Shown here in pieces: positions 25,832-34,788 of a stretch of 64,000 nt of DNA (position 1 is its first letter; every line of letters begins with the position of its first letter). The DNA is from CAVXSP01 sp963764505 (GTDB taxonomy: Bacteria > Acidobacteriota > Vicinamibacteria > Vicinamibacterales > SCN-69-37), in contig CAVXSP010000001.1 in NCBI GenBank assembly GCA_963764505.1, forward strand, positions 2,728,001 to 2,792,000, written 5' to 3'. The notes under the pieces were generated by a model, which saw nothing but the letters and a program-made list of their open reading frames with translations, did no database searches and was not told the origin of the DNA. A program made the position numbers and the translations under genes.

Positions 25832-26923
25832 ATGGCGCGGGTCCCGACTGGAGTTCCCTTCGATGAGCGCGGCGGCCGGCTGCGCGGCGCCCTGGACCTC
25901 CTGGCCGGACGGTACCCGCGGTTCGTGTTCGGCGGCGGTATCGGCGAGCGGCTCCCCGTCTTCCATTTCCACGAGTCCACGGTCGAATCGCTCGAACCGG
26001 CGTTCACCTACCTGGTCGAGAACGGCTACCGTGCCGTCGATTCGGCGGACGTCGCGGCGCTCGTGCGGGACGGCCGGTCCCCGGGGCCGCGGCGCGTGCT
26101 GCTGGCGTTCGACGATGCGTGGGCGAGCTTGTGGCTGGTGGTCGGTCCGCTCCTGCGCAAGTTCGGACTGCGCGCGGTGACGTACGCGATTCCCGGACGC
26201 GTGGCCGACGCGCCGGCGACGCGTCCCACGATCGAGGACGGGCCGATCGACGCCCCGGTCGCCGACCGCGCGCCCAACCCGTTCGCCACGTGGCCGGAGC
26301 TGCGCGCGCTGGCCCGCTCGGGCGTTGTCGACGTCCAGTCGCACACGTGGTCGCATTCGATGATCTTCTGCGGCGACGTGGTGACGGGCCGCGTCGGCCC
26401 GGCCCTGGCCCGCGAGCCGATGCTGAACCGTCCGCGGCTCGACGTCGACGGGCCACCCGAGTTCGTGACGCCGGACCGCGTCGGCTTCCCACTCTTTCAC
26501 CGCCGATCGCGCATGTCGGACGCGCTCCGCTTTCTTCCCGACCCAGAAGCGTGCGCGCGCCTCGAAACGTCCTCGTCCGATCTCGACCGCGTGCCGCCGT
26601 TCGCCGGCCGGGTGAAAGGACGCTGGGAGAGCGACGCGGAGAGAGCCCGCGCGATCGAACGGGAGCTCGTCGAGAGCCGAGACCACCTCGAAGGCGAGCT
26701 CGGGACGCCCGTCCGGCACATCTGCCTCCCCTGGGGCGTCAGCGGCCGGACGACGCGCGCGGCGCTGGAACGCACGGGCTTCCTCACTGCGTTTGCGAAT
26801 CGGATCACCGGCCAGTTCGCGGTGGCGCCCGGCGACGATCCGTACTTCCTCAAGCGCTTGAGCGAACGGCACATCTTCGCGCTGCCCGGACGCGGTCGCC
26901 GGACGTGGACGGTTCTTGGATGA
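25832..26923 (+). CDS. Polysaccharide deacetylase family (CE4-like) protein
   Basis: A 363-residue protein with a NodB-like core. The metal/catalytic Asp pair appears as LAFDDAWAS (about residues 93-101; usual TFDDG form), and the H-x3-H metal ligands as VQSHTWSHSM near residue 170. A later block LGTPVRHICLPWGVSGR matches the substrate-binding C-terminal half. A long insert (about residues 185-265) separates the motifs. No signal peptide is evident, so it may act on a cytoplasmic glycan intermediate. It is the first gene of a rightward set, its stop overlapping a possible ATG of the GT2 gene. Confidence 0.82.
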   Translation: MARVPTGVPFDERGGRLRGALDLLAGRYPRFVFGGGIGERLPVFHFHESTVESLEPAFTYLVENGYRAVDSADVAALVRDGRSPGPRRVLLAFDDAWASLWLVVGPLLRKFGLRAVTYAIPGRVADAPATRPTIEDGPIDAPVADRAPNPFATWPELRALARSGVVDVQSHTWSHSMIFCGDVVTGRVGPALAREPMLNRPRLDVDGPPEFVTPDRVGFPLFHRRSRMSDALRFLPDPEACARLETSSSDLDRVPPFAGRVKGRWESDAERARAIERELVESRDHLEGELGTPVRHICLPWGVSGRTTRAALERTGFLTAFANRITGQFAVAPGDDPYFLKRLSERHIFALPGRGRRTWTVLG

Positions 26924-26937
26924 GCCCGGGACCACCG

Positions 26938-27012
26938 ATGCGCGCATCGGCGAGGCTGGCATCGCGCATCCTTGCATCGGGGGTGTCCTCATCGCGGATT
27001 CGCACATCGCAA
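26938..27012. repeat. Degenerate GCATCG repeat tract
   Basis: Between the deacetylase stop and conserved GT2 sequence lies a run rich in GCATCG and ATCGCG units (GCGCATCGGCGAGG, GGCATCGCGCATCC, TTGCATCGGGGG, CTCATCGCGGAT, CACATCGCAAAT) spaced about 12 to 16 bases. It is open in the GT2 frame but looks like spacer, which argues for a later GT2 start. Confidence 0.55.
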
Positions 27013-27042
27013 ATCCCTCCGCCGGAGAGCGCTGAACCCACG

Positions 27043-28117
27043 GTGACGAGCGAGCGGAGCGGGGTGACGGAGCCCCCCGAATTCCCAGACGACGTCGCTG
27101 TCGCTGTCGTCGCGCACAACGGCCGGACCACGCTGCCGCGCGTGCTCGAGCGGCTGCGCGCGGCGGGCGCCGCGCCCGATCGCGTCACGGTCTACGACAT
27201 CGGCAGCACGGACGACACGCGATCGTGGCTGGCCTCGGAATGGCCGGCCGTCCGGGTGCGGGAGCTGGGGGCGAACGTCGGGCCGAATCCGGCGCGCAAC
27301 CGCGCGCTGCGCGAAGCGACTCGGCCTGCGCTGCTGCTGCTCGACGCCGACGCGTACGTGCGTCCGGACGTCCCGGCGCGGCTTCGCGCCGCATGGGACG
27401 CGGGCGGACGCGTCGGCATGGTCGCGCCCGTGATCGTTCACGCCGAGCGGCCGGATCGCATCCAGTACCTCGTCGGTCGATCTGCACTTCATCTGCGAAG
27501 CCGTCAGCCCGTTCGCCGGCTCCCCGTTGTCGGCGCGCGGCGCCGATTCGCGAGACATCGGATCGGCGCCGGGTGTCGCGCTGCTCGTCGACGTCGGCGT
27601 GGCGACGCGCATCGGCCTGTTCGACGAGCGCTACTTCATGGGCAAGGACGACGGCGACTTCTGCTATCGCCTGCGGCTGGCCGGCTACCGCCTCGTCGAG
27701 GTGGGATCGGCGGTCGTCGAACACGGGAGCCGTCCGCGCTCGAGCTGGATGTTCCGGTTCCAGATCAGGAACCGCTGGTACTTCATGCTCAAGAACTACG
27801 GCGGTCGGACGCTCTGCGTGCTCTTGCCGGTCCTCGGCGTGCACGAAGTGCTCCAGTTCGCGCTCCTGGCGGCCAGCGGCCATGTCGGCGCCTGGTGGCG
27901 GGCCGTCCGCGACCTGGTGAGCTGGCTGCCGAAGATTCCGGCAGCGCGCCGAGCCGTCCAGGCGACGCGCACCGCCCGCGACCGCGACCTCCTCGTGAGC
28001 GCGCCCCTCCTGGTGCGGGAGGATCTGGTCGGCGAGGGCGCGGGGCGGCGGTTCAAACGGGCCTACGATCGCTGGCTGGCCGCCTACTGGGCCGCAGCCC
28101 GGCATCTCGCGTCGTGA
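27043..28117 (+). CDS. GT2-family glycosyltransferase, one frame break
   Basis: A GT-A enzyme of about 358 residues after correction near 27472. The N-terminal frame has VAVVAHNGRTTLPRVLERL, VTVYDIGSTDDTRSWL, NVGPNPARNRALREAT and LLLLDADAYVRPDVPARL, whose DAD is the DXD metal site. The C-terminal frame has VDLHFICEAVSPFAGSP, LFDERYFMGKDDGDFCYRL with the ED-like catalytic acidic pair, and YRLVEVGSAVVEHGS. A GTG at 27043 is listed as start; GTG 27064 and ATG 26920 or 26938 are possible. It overlaps the next gene by GTGA. Rhamnosyltransferase-like, acceptor unknown. Confidence 0.82.
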
Positions 28118-29325
28118 CTCCACCGGCCGTGGCGATCGTGGCGACCTACTATCGCCCGGTGATCGGCGGGGCCGAAGCCGCGGCGGAGCGGCTCGCGCAG
28201 TATCTGTGCCGCCGCGGGCATCGCGTCCTCGTGTTGACGAAGCGGACGTCGCGCGCCATTCCGGACCGGGAAACGACAGACGGCGTCGAGATCGAGCGCC
28301 TCGGCCCGCCCGGCGAGCGCTCGGGCCGCGGCAAGTGGGTGTTCATTCCGTACGTCTTCCGCGCGCTGCTTCGCCACCGCGGCGAGGTCCAGGCGGTGTG
28401 CTGCGTCGATTATCGGGCCATCGGTCTCGCGGCGCTGGCGGCAAGGCGCCGCACCGGGGTGCCCGTCGTGTTCCAGGCGCAGACGGAGGGCGTCCTGTCG
28501 GGTGCGCGCATTCGCGGCTGGCTCGCGCGGCTGGGCCTCTCGACGACGGGTCGCGCGGCCCGGGCCGCCACGTGGCCCGTGCGCGCGCTCTACAGGCGGG
28601 CGGACGCCCTGGCGTGCATCTCCCACGGGCTGGAGCGCGAGGCGCTCGAGGCGGGCGTCCCGCGCGAGCGGGTGCACTATCTTCCCAACCCGATCGACTG
28701 CGCCCGGTTCGCGCCGGTGTCGCAGGAAGAGCGGCGCCGCCGGCGGGCCGAGCTCGGCGTGTCGGCCGACGCCGTCGTTGCCGTATTCGTCGGGCGGCTG
28801 AGCCGCGAGAAGGGCGTGCTGGAACTGCTCTCGGCCTGGCAGCGCGCGCAGCCGCCGGCGCGGCTCGTCGTCATCGGCCCGGCGATGCCGAATCATCCCT
28901 GGGACGTGAGCGACCAAGCGCGCCGATTCACGGAGCGAGCGCAACTGAACGCGACGGTGACGTTCCTGGGCGGCCAGCCGGTCGAGGTCGTGGCGCGCTG
29001 GCTGAGCGTGGCCGATTTCGGGATTCAGCCGTCGCATTTCGAGGCGATGGGGCTGGCCGCCGCCGAGGAGATGGCGGCGGGGCTGCCCGTGATCGCGACG
29101 GAGACCGTCGGTTATCGCGACTTCGTCGTCCCCGGGGAAACGGGATGGCTCGTGCCGCCGGGCGATGTCGACGCGCTGGCGGCTGCCATCGCCCGGCTGG
29201 CCGCCGATCCGGCGGAGCGCGCGCGCCTTGGCGAACGGGCACGTCGTCGCGCGGAGGCGTTCGACGAACGGGTCGTGCTGGAGCGGTTCGCGCGGCTTCT
29301 CGAGCGCCTTGCGAGGGGCGCATGA
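28114..29325 (+). CDS. GT4-family glycosyltransferase
   Basis: A 403-residue GT-B enzyme. N-terminal domain: PAVAIVATYYRPVIGGAEAA, then RLAQYLCRRGHRVLVLTKR. C-terminal domain: VVAVFVGRLSREKGVLELL, LVVIGPAMPN and the donor-binding FGIQPSHFEAMGLAAAEEMA followed by GLPVIATETVGYRDFVV and GETGWLVPPGD. The GTG start overlaps the GT2 stop and its own stop overlaps the flippase start (ATGA), so deacetylase, GT2, GT4, flippase and methyltransferase genes form one unit. Likely adds a sugar to a lipid-linked oligosaccharide. Confidence 0.9.
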   Translation: MTPPAVAIVATYYRPVIGGAEAAAERLAQYLCRRGHRVLVLTKRTSRAIPDRETTDGVEIERLGPPGERSGRGKWVFIPYVFRALLRHRGEVQAVCCVDYRAIGLAALAARRRTGVPVVFQAQTEGVLSGARIRGWLARLGLSTTGRAARAATWPVRALYRRADALACISHGLEREALEAGVPRERVHYLPNPIDCARFAPVSQEERRRRRAELGVSADAVVAVFVGRLSREKGVLELLSAWQRAQPPARLVVIGPAMPNHPWDVSDQARRFTERAQLNATVTFLGGQPVEVVARWLSVADFGIQPSHFEAMGLAAAEEMAAGLPVIATETVGYRDFVVPGETGWLVPPGDVDALAAAIARLAADPAERARLGERARRRAEAFDERVVLERFARLLERLARGA

Positions 29326-30578
29326 ACCACGCGAAGGAGGCATCCGGCCACATCTCGAACCGCAGCTTCGTCTATGCGGCCATCTCGGCTGCCAGCGCCG
29401 GCCTCCTGCTGATCCTGCTGATCCTCATTGGCAACGTGCTGGGCGCGGACGCGCTGGGCGACTTTTCCTTCGCTCTGGCGTTCTCGCTCATCGGCGAGGC
29501 GCTGATGGACTTCGGCATCCATCAGGTGACCATCCGGTCGATCGCGCGCGAGCGGCACCGCGCGTCCGAGCTGTTCCGCAACTCGCTCGCACTGAAGGCG
29601 CTGCCGGGCGCCGCGATGTTCGTGGCCTTGAGTGCGCTGGCGTTCGTGCTGCGGCCCGAAGCGTCCCTGCGGGCGGCGTGCGTGCTGATGGTCGCATCGG
29701 CCGTGTTCCGCTCCTATCTCCTGACCGTGCGCGGGGTGCTGCAGGGCCTGGAGCGCTTCGCCGACGACAGCGTGGTGGTCCTGGCCGATCGATTCGCGGT
29801 GCTCGCCCTTGGCGCCGCGGCGCTGTGGCTCGGTCGGGGGCTGGTCGGGCTCGCGGCGGCGTTTCTGGTGGCGCGCGGCGCCGCGTTCGCGGGCGCGTTG
29901 CTCGTCGCCCGCCGGCACGTCGGCGCGCCCCGGCCCGCGTTCGACACGGCCATCTGGCGCGACCTCCAGCGCCGGGCGATGCCGCTTGGCGCGTTCCTGA
30001 TCGTGCTGAACGTGTATTCCTACATCGACACGATCATCCTGCGCTCGCTCGCCACCGCCGCGGAGACCGGCTACTACAACGCGGCGTACAAGACGTACGA
30101 GGGCCTCACGTACGCGACCGCGATTCTCTCGGCCGTCATCACGCCGCGGCTGTCGCATCTCTGGAGCGTCGATCGCGCAGCGCACGTCCGCCTGCTGCGG
30201 CAGAGCCTGGTCGCCAGCGTCGGGCTGGCGGTCGCGCTGGCAATGCTGGCGTGGTGGCTGGGGCCGTTCGTCCTGCCGATCTTCGGCGCCGGCATGGCGG
30301 CGGCGACGGGCGCCCTGAGGATCCTCGTGGTGGGACTCCCCTTCGTGTTCGCCATCTGGGTCCTTCATGCGATCGCCATCTCGGTGTTCGAGGAGCGCTG
30401 GCTCTTTCGGACGGCTGTCGCCGGCTCGCTCGCGAATATCGCGCTCAATTTCGCGCTGATTCCGCGCTTCGGGCGCGACGGCGCGGCGGCGGCGACCGTC
30501 GTCGGCGAGATCCTGAGCATGATGATTCTGCTGTGGGCGCTCCGCCAGGCGATCTGGCCGGCGGAGACGAGAGCATGA
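29322..30578 (+). CDS. Wzx-like polysaccharide flippase (MOP superfamily)
   Basis: A 418-residue membrane protein with about 12 predicted helices. The start region NRSFVYAAISAASAGLLLIL and LGDFSFALAFSLIGEALMDFG match the polysaccharide biosynthesis family (PF01943/MurJ-like); FLIVLNVYSYIDTIILRSL and TGYYNAAYKTYEGL lie at the middle helices, and RFGRDGAAAATVVGEILSMM near the end is typical. It would flip a lipid-linked oligosaccharide across the inner membrane. Both ends overlap neighbours by ATGA. This is the only clear flippase in the window and the best marker that the region makes an exported glycan. Confidence 0.88.
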   Translation: MNHAKEASGHISNRSFVYAAISAASAGLLLILLILIGNVLGADALGDFSFALAFSLIGEALMDFGIHQVTIRSIARERHRASELFRNSLALKALPGAAMFVALSALAFVLRPEASLRAACVLMVASAVFRSYLLTVRGVLQGLERFADDSVVVLADRFAVLALGAAALWLGRGLVGLAAAFLVARGAAFAGALLVARRHVGAPRPAFDTAIWRDLQRRAMPLGAFLIVLNVYSYIDTIILRSLATAAETGYYNAAYKTYEGLTYATAILSAVITPRLSHLWSVDRAAHVRLLRQSLVASVGLAVALAMLAWWLGPFVLPIFGAGMAAATGALRILVVGLPFVFAIWVLHAIAISVFEERWLFRTAVAGSLANIALNFALIPRFGRDGAAAATVVGEILSMMILLWALRQAIWPAETRA

Positions 30579-31249
30579 GCGGGGTTCCCGCCAGCCCGAC
30601 GCCGCAGGCGTTCGGCAATCTCGAGGCGAACCTCAGGTTCCTGCGCGAGAGCGGGCTGCTGCGCCCGGGCGAGCCGGTGCTCGAGATCGGCAGCGGGGGC
30701 GGGCGACTCCTGCACGAGCTGCGGGTCAGCGGCGTCGACGCGGTCGGCGTCGAAGCGAGCGGCGAGCGGATTGCCGAGGCGCGAGCGGAGTTCAAGGGGC
30801 TGCCGATCCAGCAGGTCGCCGGTGTTCGCCTGCCGTTTCCGGATGCCGCGTTCGAGATGGCCTTGAGCTTCGACGTGCTCGAGCACATTCCGGACAGCGA
30901 TGCCCATCTGGCCGAAGTCCGGCGCGTCCTGAGGCCGGGGGGCTGGTATCTGCTGCAGACGCCCAACAAGTGGAGCAACACCCTGTTCGAGACCATCCGC
31001 TGGCGCAGCTTCACGCGCTGGCGCGCCGATCACTGTTCGCTGCACTCCGCGCGCGAGCTCGAGGAGCGGTTCCATCGGCACGGGTTCGAGACGGAGTTCG
31101 CGGACGTGCCCGTCGTGACGCCGTATTTCCGGGAGAAGGTGCGGCGCCATCTCGGGCCGCTCGGCGCGGCGCTCCTCGCGGTGGCGAACCCGGACTGGCT
31201 ACCGGTGCGGTTGCGGACGAATCTGTACCTGCGGGCGCGCAGGCCCTGA
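30575..31249 (+). CDS. SAM-dependent methyltransferase
   Basis: A 224-residue class I methyltransferase of the Methyltransf_11/23 type. Motif I VLEIGSGGGRLLHELRVSG is near residue 33, then AVGVEASGERIAEARAEF, the acidic RLPFPDAAFEMALSFDVLEH and VRRVLRPGGWYLLQTPN. It ends in a basic stretch (RLRTNLYLRARRP). Last gene of the rightward glycan set, coupled to the flippase by ATGA. Methylation of a terminal sugar is a common chain-end signal, but that role here is inference. Its 3' end overlaps the convergent lipoprotein gene by 51 bases. Confidence 0.86.
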   Translation: MSGVPASPTPQAFGNLEANLRFLRESGLLRPGEPVLEIGSGGGRLLHELRVSGVDAVGVEASGERIAEARAEFKGLPIQQVAGVRLPFPDAAFEMALSFDVLEHIPDSDAHLAEVRRVLRPGGWYLLQTPNKWSNTLFETIRWRSFTRWRADHCSLHSARELEERFHRHGFETEFADVPVVTPYFREKVRRHLGPLGAALLAVANPDWLPVRLRTNLYLRARRP

Positions 31250-32308
31250 AGGCCGCGCGAGAGCGGGAGACGCGGCGCCGGTCTGCTCGAGACGGAACTG
31301 GATCACTTCGAAGAACGTCTCGGCCAGGACCTTGTACCCTTCGGCCGTGGGATGCAGCCCGTCGGATCCCATGAGGGTGTCCATTCGGTCCTTGAAGGCG
31401 ACGTAGGAGTCGACGAGATACACGTTCTCCCGTGCCGCGAGCGCGCGAATGTCGTCATTGGCGGCCTGCACGTCGGCGTTCTGCCGTCCGCACGCTCGGA
31501 AACCCGTCCCGAGGGGCAGCAGCGTGCTCAGGAACACGTTGTCCACGCCGTTCGCCTTCGCATATTCCACGTCGGTGGTGAGGCCGTCGATCACCCCCGG
31601 GATATCGTCGGCATTGGCGAGGTCGACGATTCCCTCCAGGAGCAGGACGGCATCCGGCCGATCCGACCGAAACGCCCGTCCAAAGCGCGTCGTGTCGGTG
31701 GCCATGCTGAGCGGCTCGCCCTCATTGACGACCGAGATGGACTGCGACGTGTAACGAGCGCCCAGGAGCTGCTGCAACTGCGTCGGATAGGACAGGTCCG
31801 GCATCACATCCTGCGGACGCGCGGGCGGCCGCACGAAGGTGGGCCCGGGATCGCACGTGCGATCCGTCTCGTCGTTGACCTCCCCCGCCGTGATGCTGTC
31901 GCCGAACGCCATGAACCGCGTGGCGCCAACCACCGGCGTCGGCGCGTTCGGCAGGAGGGTGACGACGAACGAGCAGGCGGCCGTGCGCGGCGGCGCCGCG
32001 GCGTCCGTTCCGCTGCAGTCGACCGTCGTCGAGCCCAGCGGAAAGGCGCTCCCGGAGGCCGGCGAGCAGCTCATCGTGACCGGCTCCACGCCGCCGGTGT
32101 GAGAGGGGGCGGCGAACTCCACGGGCTCCGTCGACGTCGGGACGTTGTCGAGCCGGATGCTCGACGGGCAGCTCAGGGCCAGCGCGTCGACCGGGTCCGG
32201 CGGGTTCTCGGAAGGGTGGTTGGGCGAGTGGCAGCCTGTCAGCGAGACCGCCCACACGAGCCCCAGGGACACTCGAAACGCGCTTTGTAAGTGAAATCGG
32301 GCGGGCAC
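31199..32308 (-). CDS. SGNH/GDSL-type hydrolase lipoprotein with an HYR-like domain
   Basis: A 369-residue predicted lipoprotein: signal and lipobox VSLGLVWAVSLTGC, an Ig-like HYR module (about residues 45-118, with FPLGSTTVDCSGTD and CSFVVTLLP) and an SGNH hydrolase domain with block I FMAFGDSITAGE, a block III-like region (VVNEGEP) and block V GSDGLHPTAEGYKVLAE carrying the catalytic Asp and His. Likely an esterase acting at the cell surface, possibly on an acylated glycan made by neighbours. The last 17 residues overlap the convergent methyltransferase gene, so the true end may be slightly earlier. Confidence 0.85.
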   Translation of the reverse strand: MPARFHLQSAFRVSLGLVWAVSLTGCHSPNHPSENPPDPVDALALSCPSSIRLDNVPTSTEPVEFAAPSHTGGVEPVTMSCSPASGSAFPLGSTTVDCSGTDAAAPPRTAACSFVVTLLPNAPTPVVGATRFMAFGDSITAGEVNDETDRTCDPGPTFVRPPARPQDVMPDLSYPTQLQQLLGARYTSQSISVVNEGEPLSMATDTTRFGRAFRSDRPDAVLLLEGIVDLANADDIPGVIDGLTTDVEYAKANGVDNVFLSTLLPLGTGFRACGRQNADVQAANDDIRALAARENVYLVDSYVAFKDRMDTLMGSDGLHPTAEGYKVLAETFFEVIQFRLEQTGAASPALARPSGPARPQVQIRPQPHR

Positions 32309-32444
32309 GACGGCTGGGGCTAGGCGAAAGACCTTAGCCTACCGTACGTTCTCGAGCTTCCCACAGGGATTTCCCGATGGCCCGGTGGCGGAGCCGGGCG
32401 CACACTAGCCGCAGTTCCTGCCACGCCTGACCGACACGACACCG

Positions 32445-32720
32445 ATGGGTGACCAGCTGATCAGCGTCTTTCGGTTCGTATGCCGGCGCTGCGGCCGCGC
32501 GAACGAGCAGGAGCAGGGCCACCCATTGCATCTGCGACCCCAGCTGATCTCCGCGTCATGTACGCATTGCCAGGCGTTCACCTGGCTCGGGGGGCTGAAG
32601 GGCACGGTCGTGACGTCCAGGCCGGACGCGGGCCCGCTGGACGTACGGTTGCACAGCGCCGACGTCATCGTCCCGAACCACTCGTCGCCGGCGTCATCGA
32701 CCTCGCCCCGACGCCGCTGA
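32445..32720 (+). CDS. Small zinc-ribbon protein (hypothetical)
   Basis: A 91-residue ORF in an otherwise geneless 356-base gap between two leftward genes. It encodes two Cys pairs: VCRRCG (Cys13, Cys16) and SCTHC (Cys39, Cys42), spaced like a small zinc ribbon, followed by a short beta-like stretch (FTWLGGLKGTVVTS) and a disordered Ser/Pro/Arg tail. Codons favour G or C at the third position, as in neighbouring genes. No ribosome site is evident and the last 56 bases overlap the convergent membrane-protein gene. It could be a real small metal-binding protein or a chance ORF. Confidence 0.45.
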   Translation: MGDQLISVFRFVCRRCGRANEQEQGHPLHLRPQLISASCTHCQAFTWLGGLKGTVVTSRPDAGPLDVRLHSADVIVPNHSSPASSTSPRRR

Positions 32721-34770
32721 CCGGCCGGTTCCCGCTCGATGGAATCGGGCCGAGCGACCGCAGCAGCGGCTCGGGAACGCGATAGAGCGTCACCTCGCCC
32801 ACTCGCGAGACGAGCTCGAGGCGATCACGGACCTCGTCCGCGAGGCGATCCCGCGACGCGTATTCGAGGACGTGCGTGGGACGATACGTGCGGAGCACGT
32901 CGAACGCCGTCGCGGCGTCGTCGGACTGGAAGAACCGGTCGATGTCGTCCTGCCTCGGCTGGTTGCCACGCACGTATCCGGCCCATCCCAGCACGCTCCG
33001 ACGCTCCGAGAGAATGCCGACCAGTGAGGGATCGTTCGGATGATCGTGGAGCAGGATCGTGCGCTCGGGGGCCGTTCCACGGAGCACGGACGCCGTCGTG
33101 ATCTCTCCTGGCGATGCCCGGGCGATGACGTGCGCCGTGTCCGTCCACTTGCGGTGGAGGTACTGGAGCGTGCCCGGCACGGCGAGCGCGACGACGACAA
33201 CGGCCGCGACTGGACGTGCCCTGCCCTTCCGCCAGCCGTCGAGCGCCTGTGCCGCGAACGGCGCGAAGAGGAACAGGGCGAACTGGTGAATCTGCTGGCT
33301 CTCGTGGTACGGCACCGACACGATGAAGCTCGACGCGAGAAAGGCGGCGAGCGCCGTCCACGCCAGCAGGGGCCAGACCGGCTCGTCGGGCGCGCGCCCC
33401 CGGATGCCGCGCCAGAACACCGCCACCCCGACGATCCGGGACCCGAGGGTGCCGGCCAGGAAGAGCGGCAGAGCCAAGGCGGCCGCCAGGCCGGCCTGCG
33501 CTCCACCGGTGAGACGGAGCACGCCGGCTCGGGCCAGAAACCACTCGCGGAGCCCGAGACGGTCGGCCATGACGAGCGGGATCGGCAGGAAGGCCGGGAC
33601 GAACGTGACCTGAGCGTCTGCGGAGAACGACATCGCCCGATAGAGCAGCGGCGCGCCGATCGCGAGCATCGAGACGCCGACCAGGAGTAATCGGCGGGCC
33701 ACGCGTCGATCCCGACGCCAGCGCACGATCACGACGGCCAGGGCGGCGAGCACGCTCGCGAAGATCCACGGTTTCGAGAAGATCGTCGACGCGAACGCGG
33801 CGCCCGCCACGACCGCCCAGCCCGGGCTGGATCGACGGCACGCCTGCACCGCGTAGAGCCCCGCCCACATGGCCACGAGCGCCGGCGTCCAGTTGCCGTA
33901 GAGGAGCACCTCGGCGCCGGCGCCCTGGAAGTTGTGCGACCAGATGACGTCGTCCCAGATCGGCGGATGGAGGAACCAGGCGGCCAGGTAGGCCAGATTG
34001 CTCCCGGCGCCGAAGAGCAACGCCGCCACGAACGCCGCCCGCGGCGTCGAGACCGACTCGACGAACACGAAGCAGACGAGCACGGCGAGGGCCAGGAACG
34101 CCGGCCAAGCGTATCGAAAATACAGGTCCAGGATCGGCACGCCGCCGAAACGGTGGACCATCGCGAGCAGCAGGTGCGGATAGAAGGGGTGATCCAGCAT
34201 CCGCCCGGCATAGAACGGCGAGGCGGGTGGGATCGTGTGCGACAGCTCCGCCGCGATCGCCGCGTAGTAGGTCAGGTCGTAGCTGTCGTACTCGCCGTAG
34301 ATGGTGATGCCGCTCCGGGACGTCGTCATCCGGTGCGCGAAGGCGGCGGCCCCCATGATCGCCGTGACGAGCACGAGCGCGATCGCGGCGAGCCGGTAAC
34401 GGCGGCCCGCACTCTTCACGGGTCTCGCGGGCCGCCAGCTGGCGAGGACGCCGCCCGTCAGGGCGGCCGACAGATAGGGGAAGAGCGCGACGAGCCCCAC
34501 GGCGCCCAGAGCATGGGCCACCATTGGAGCCAGCGCGACGCCAAAGCTCAGGGCCAGCACGCCGCGAACGAACCCGGGGAGCGGGGCGAGCAGCCGCGAC
34601 GTCAGGCCGGCGCCAGGACCGAACGTGAGAACCGGCGCGGCAACGAGCAGCCTGGCCCAGACCGGCCAGTAATCCCGGGTCGCCGTGAAGACGACCCATG
34701 CCACGACGCCGGTGGCCGCGCCGCTGGCAATCGAGAGCAACCGGCCGCGCGAGTCGAGCGGAGTGGACAC
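32665..34770 (-). CDS. Large polytopic membrane protein, GT39/GT-C-like
   Basis: A 701-residue protein with about 12 to 14 predicted helices. After the third or fourth helix there is YGEYDSYDLTYYAAIAAELS, an acidic loop like the catalytic loop of GT-C glycosyltransferases, then ILDLYFRYAWPAFLALAVL. The C-terminal 150 residues are soluble with LRGTAPERTILLHDHPND and YRPTHVLEYASRD. It is third in a run of GT-C-like proteins in this region (22201, 24078, 32665, 40182, 44190). The function is presumed to be sugar transfer from a polyprenyl carrier. The ribosomal start is the first ATG. Confidence 0.72.
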   Translation of the reverse strand: MSTPLDSRGRLLSIASGAATGVVAWVVFTATRDYWPVWARLLVAAPVLTFGPGAGLTSRLLAPLPGFVRGVLALSFGVALAPMVAHALGAVGLVALFPYLSAALTGGVLASWRPARPVKSAGRRYRLAAIALVLVTAIMGAAAFAHRMTTSRSGITIYGEYDSYDLTYYAAIAAELSHTIPPASPFYAGRMLDHPFYPHLLLAMVHRFGGVPILDLYFRYAWPAFLALAVLVCFVFVESVSTPRAAFVAALLFGAGSNLAYLAAWFLHPPIWDDVIWSHNFQGAGAEVLLYGNWTPALVAMWAGLYAVQACRRSSPGWAVVAGAAFASTIFSKPWIFASVLAALAVVIVRWRRDRRVARRLLLVGVSMLAIGAPLLYRAMSFSADAQVTFVPAFLPIPLVMADRLGLREWFLARAGVLRLTGGAQAGLAAALALPLFLAGTLGSRIVGVAVFWRGIRGRAPDEPVWPLLAWTALAAFLASSFIVSVPYHESQQIHQFALFLFAPFAAQALDGWRKGRARPVAAVVVVALAVPGTLQYLHRKWTDTAHVIARASPGEITTASVLRGTAPERTILLHDHPNDPSLVGILSERRSVLGWAGYVRGNQPRQDDIDRFFQSDDAATAFDVLRTYRPTHVLEYASRDRLADEVRDRLELVSRVGEVTLYRVPEPLLRSLGPIPSSGNRPVSGVGARSMTPATSGSGR

Positions 34771-34788
34771 GTATGGGTCAGCAGGCCG

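Noticed and set aside
24950..27007. 685-codon minus-strand ORF over the membrane protein and deacetylase genes
   Set aside because: No motifs, Arg-rich, and antisense to a CE4-like gene with clear metal sites; only its tail partly coincides with the frame-broken membrane protein.
26119..29325. 1068-codon ORF spanning deacetylase, GT2 and GT4 regions
   Set aside because: Only its parts at about 27043-27472 and 28114-29325 are real; the rest is out-of-frame reading of neighbours.
28206..30578. 790-codon ORF suggesting a glycosyltransferase-flippase fusion
   Set aside because: The first 370 residues are an out-of-frame read of the GT4 gene; the flippase starts at 29322.
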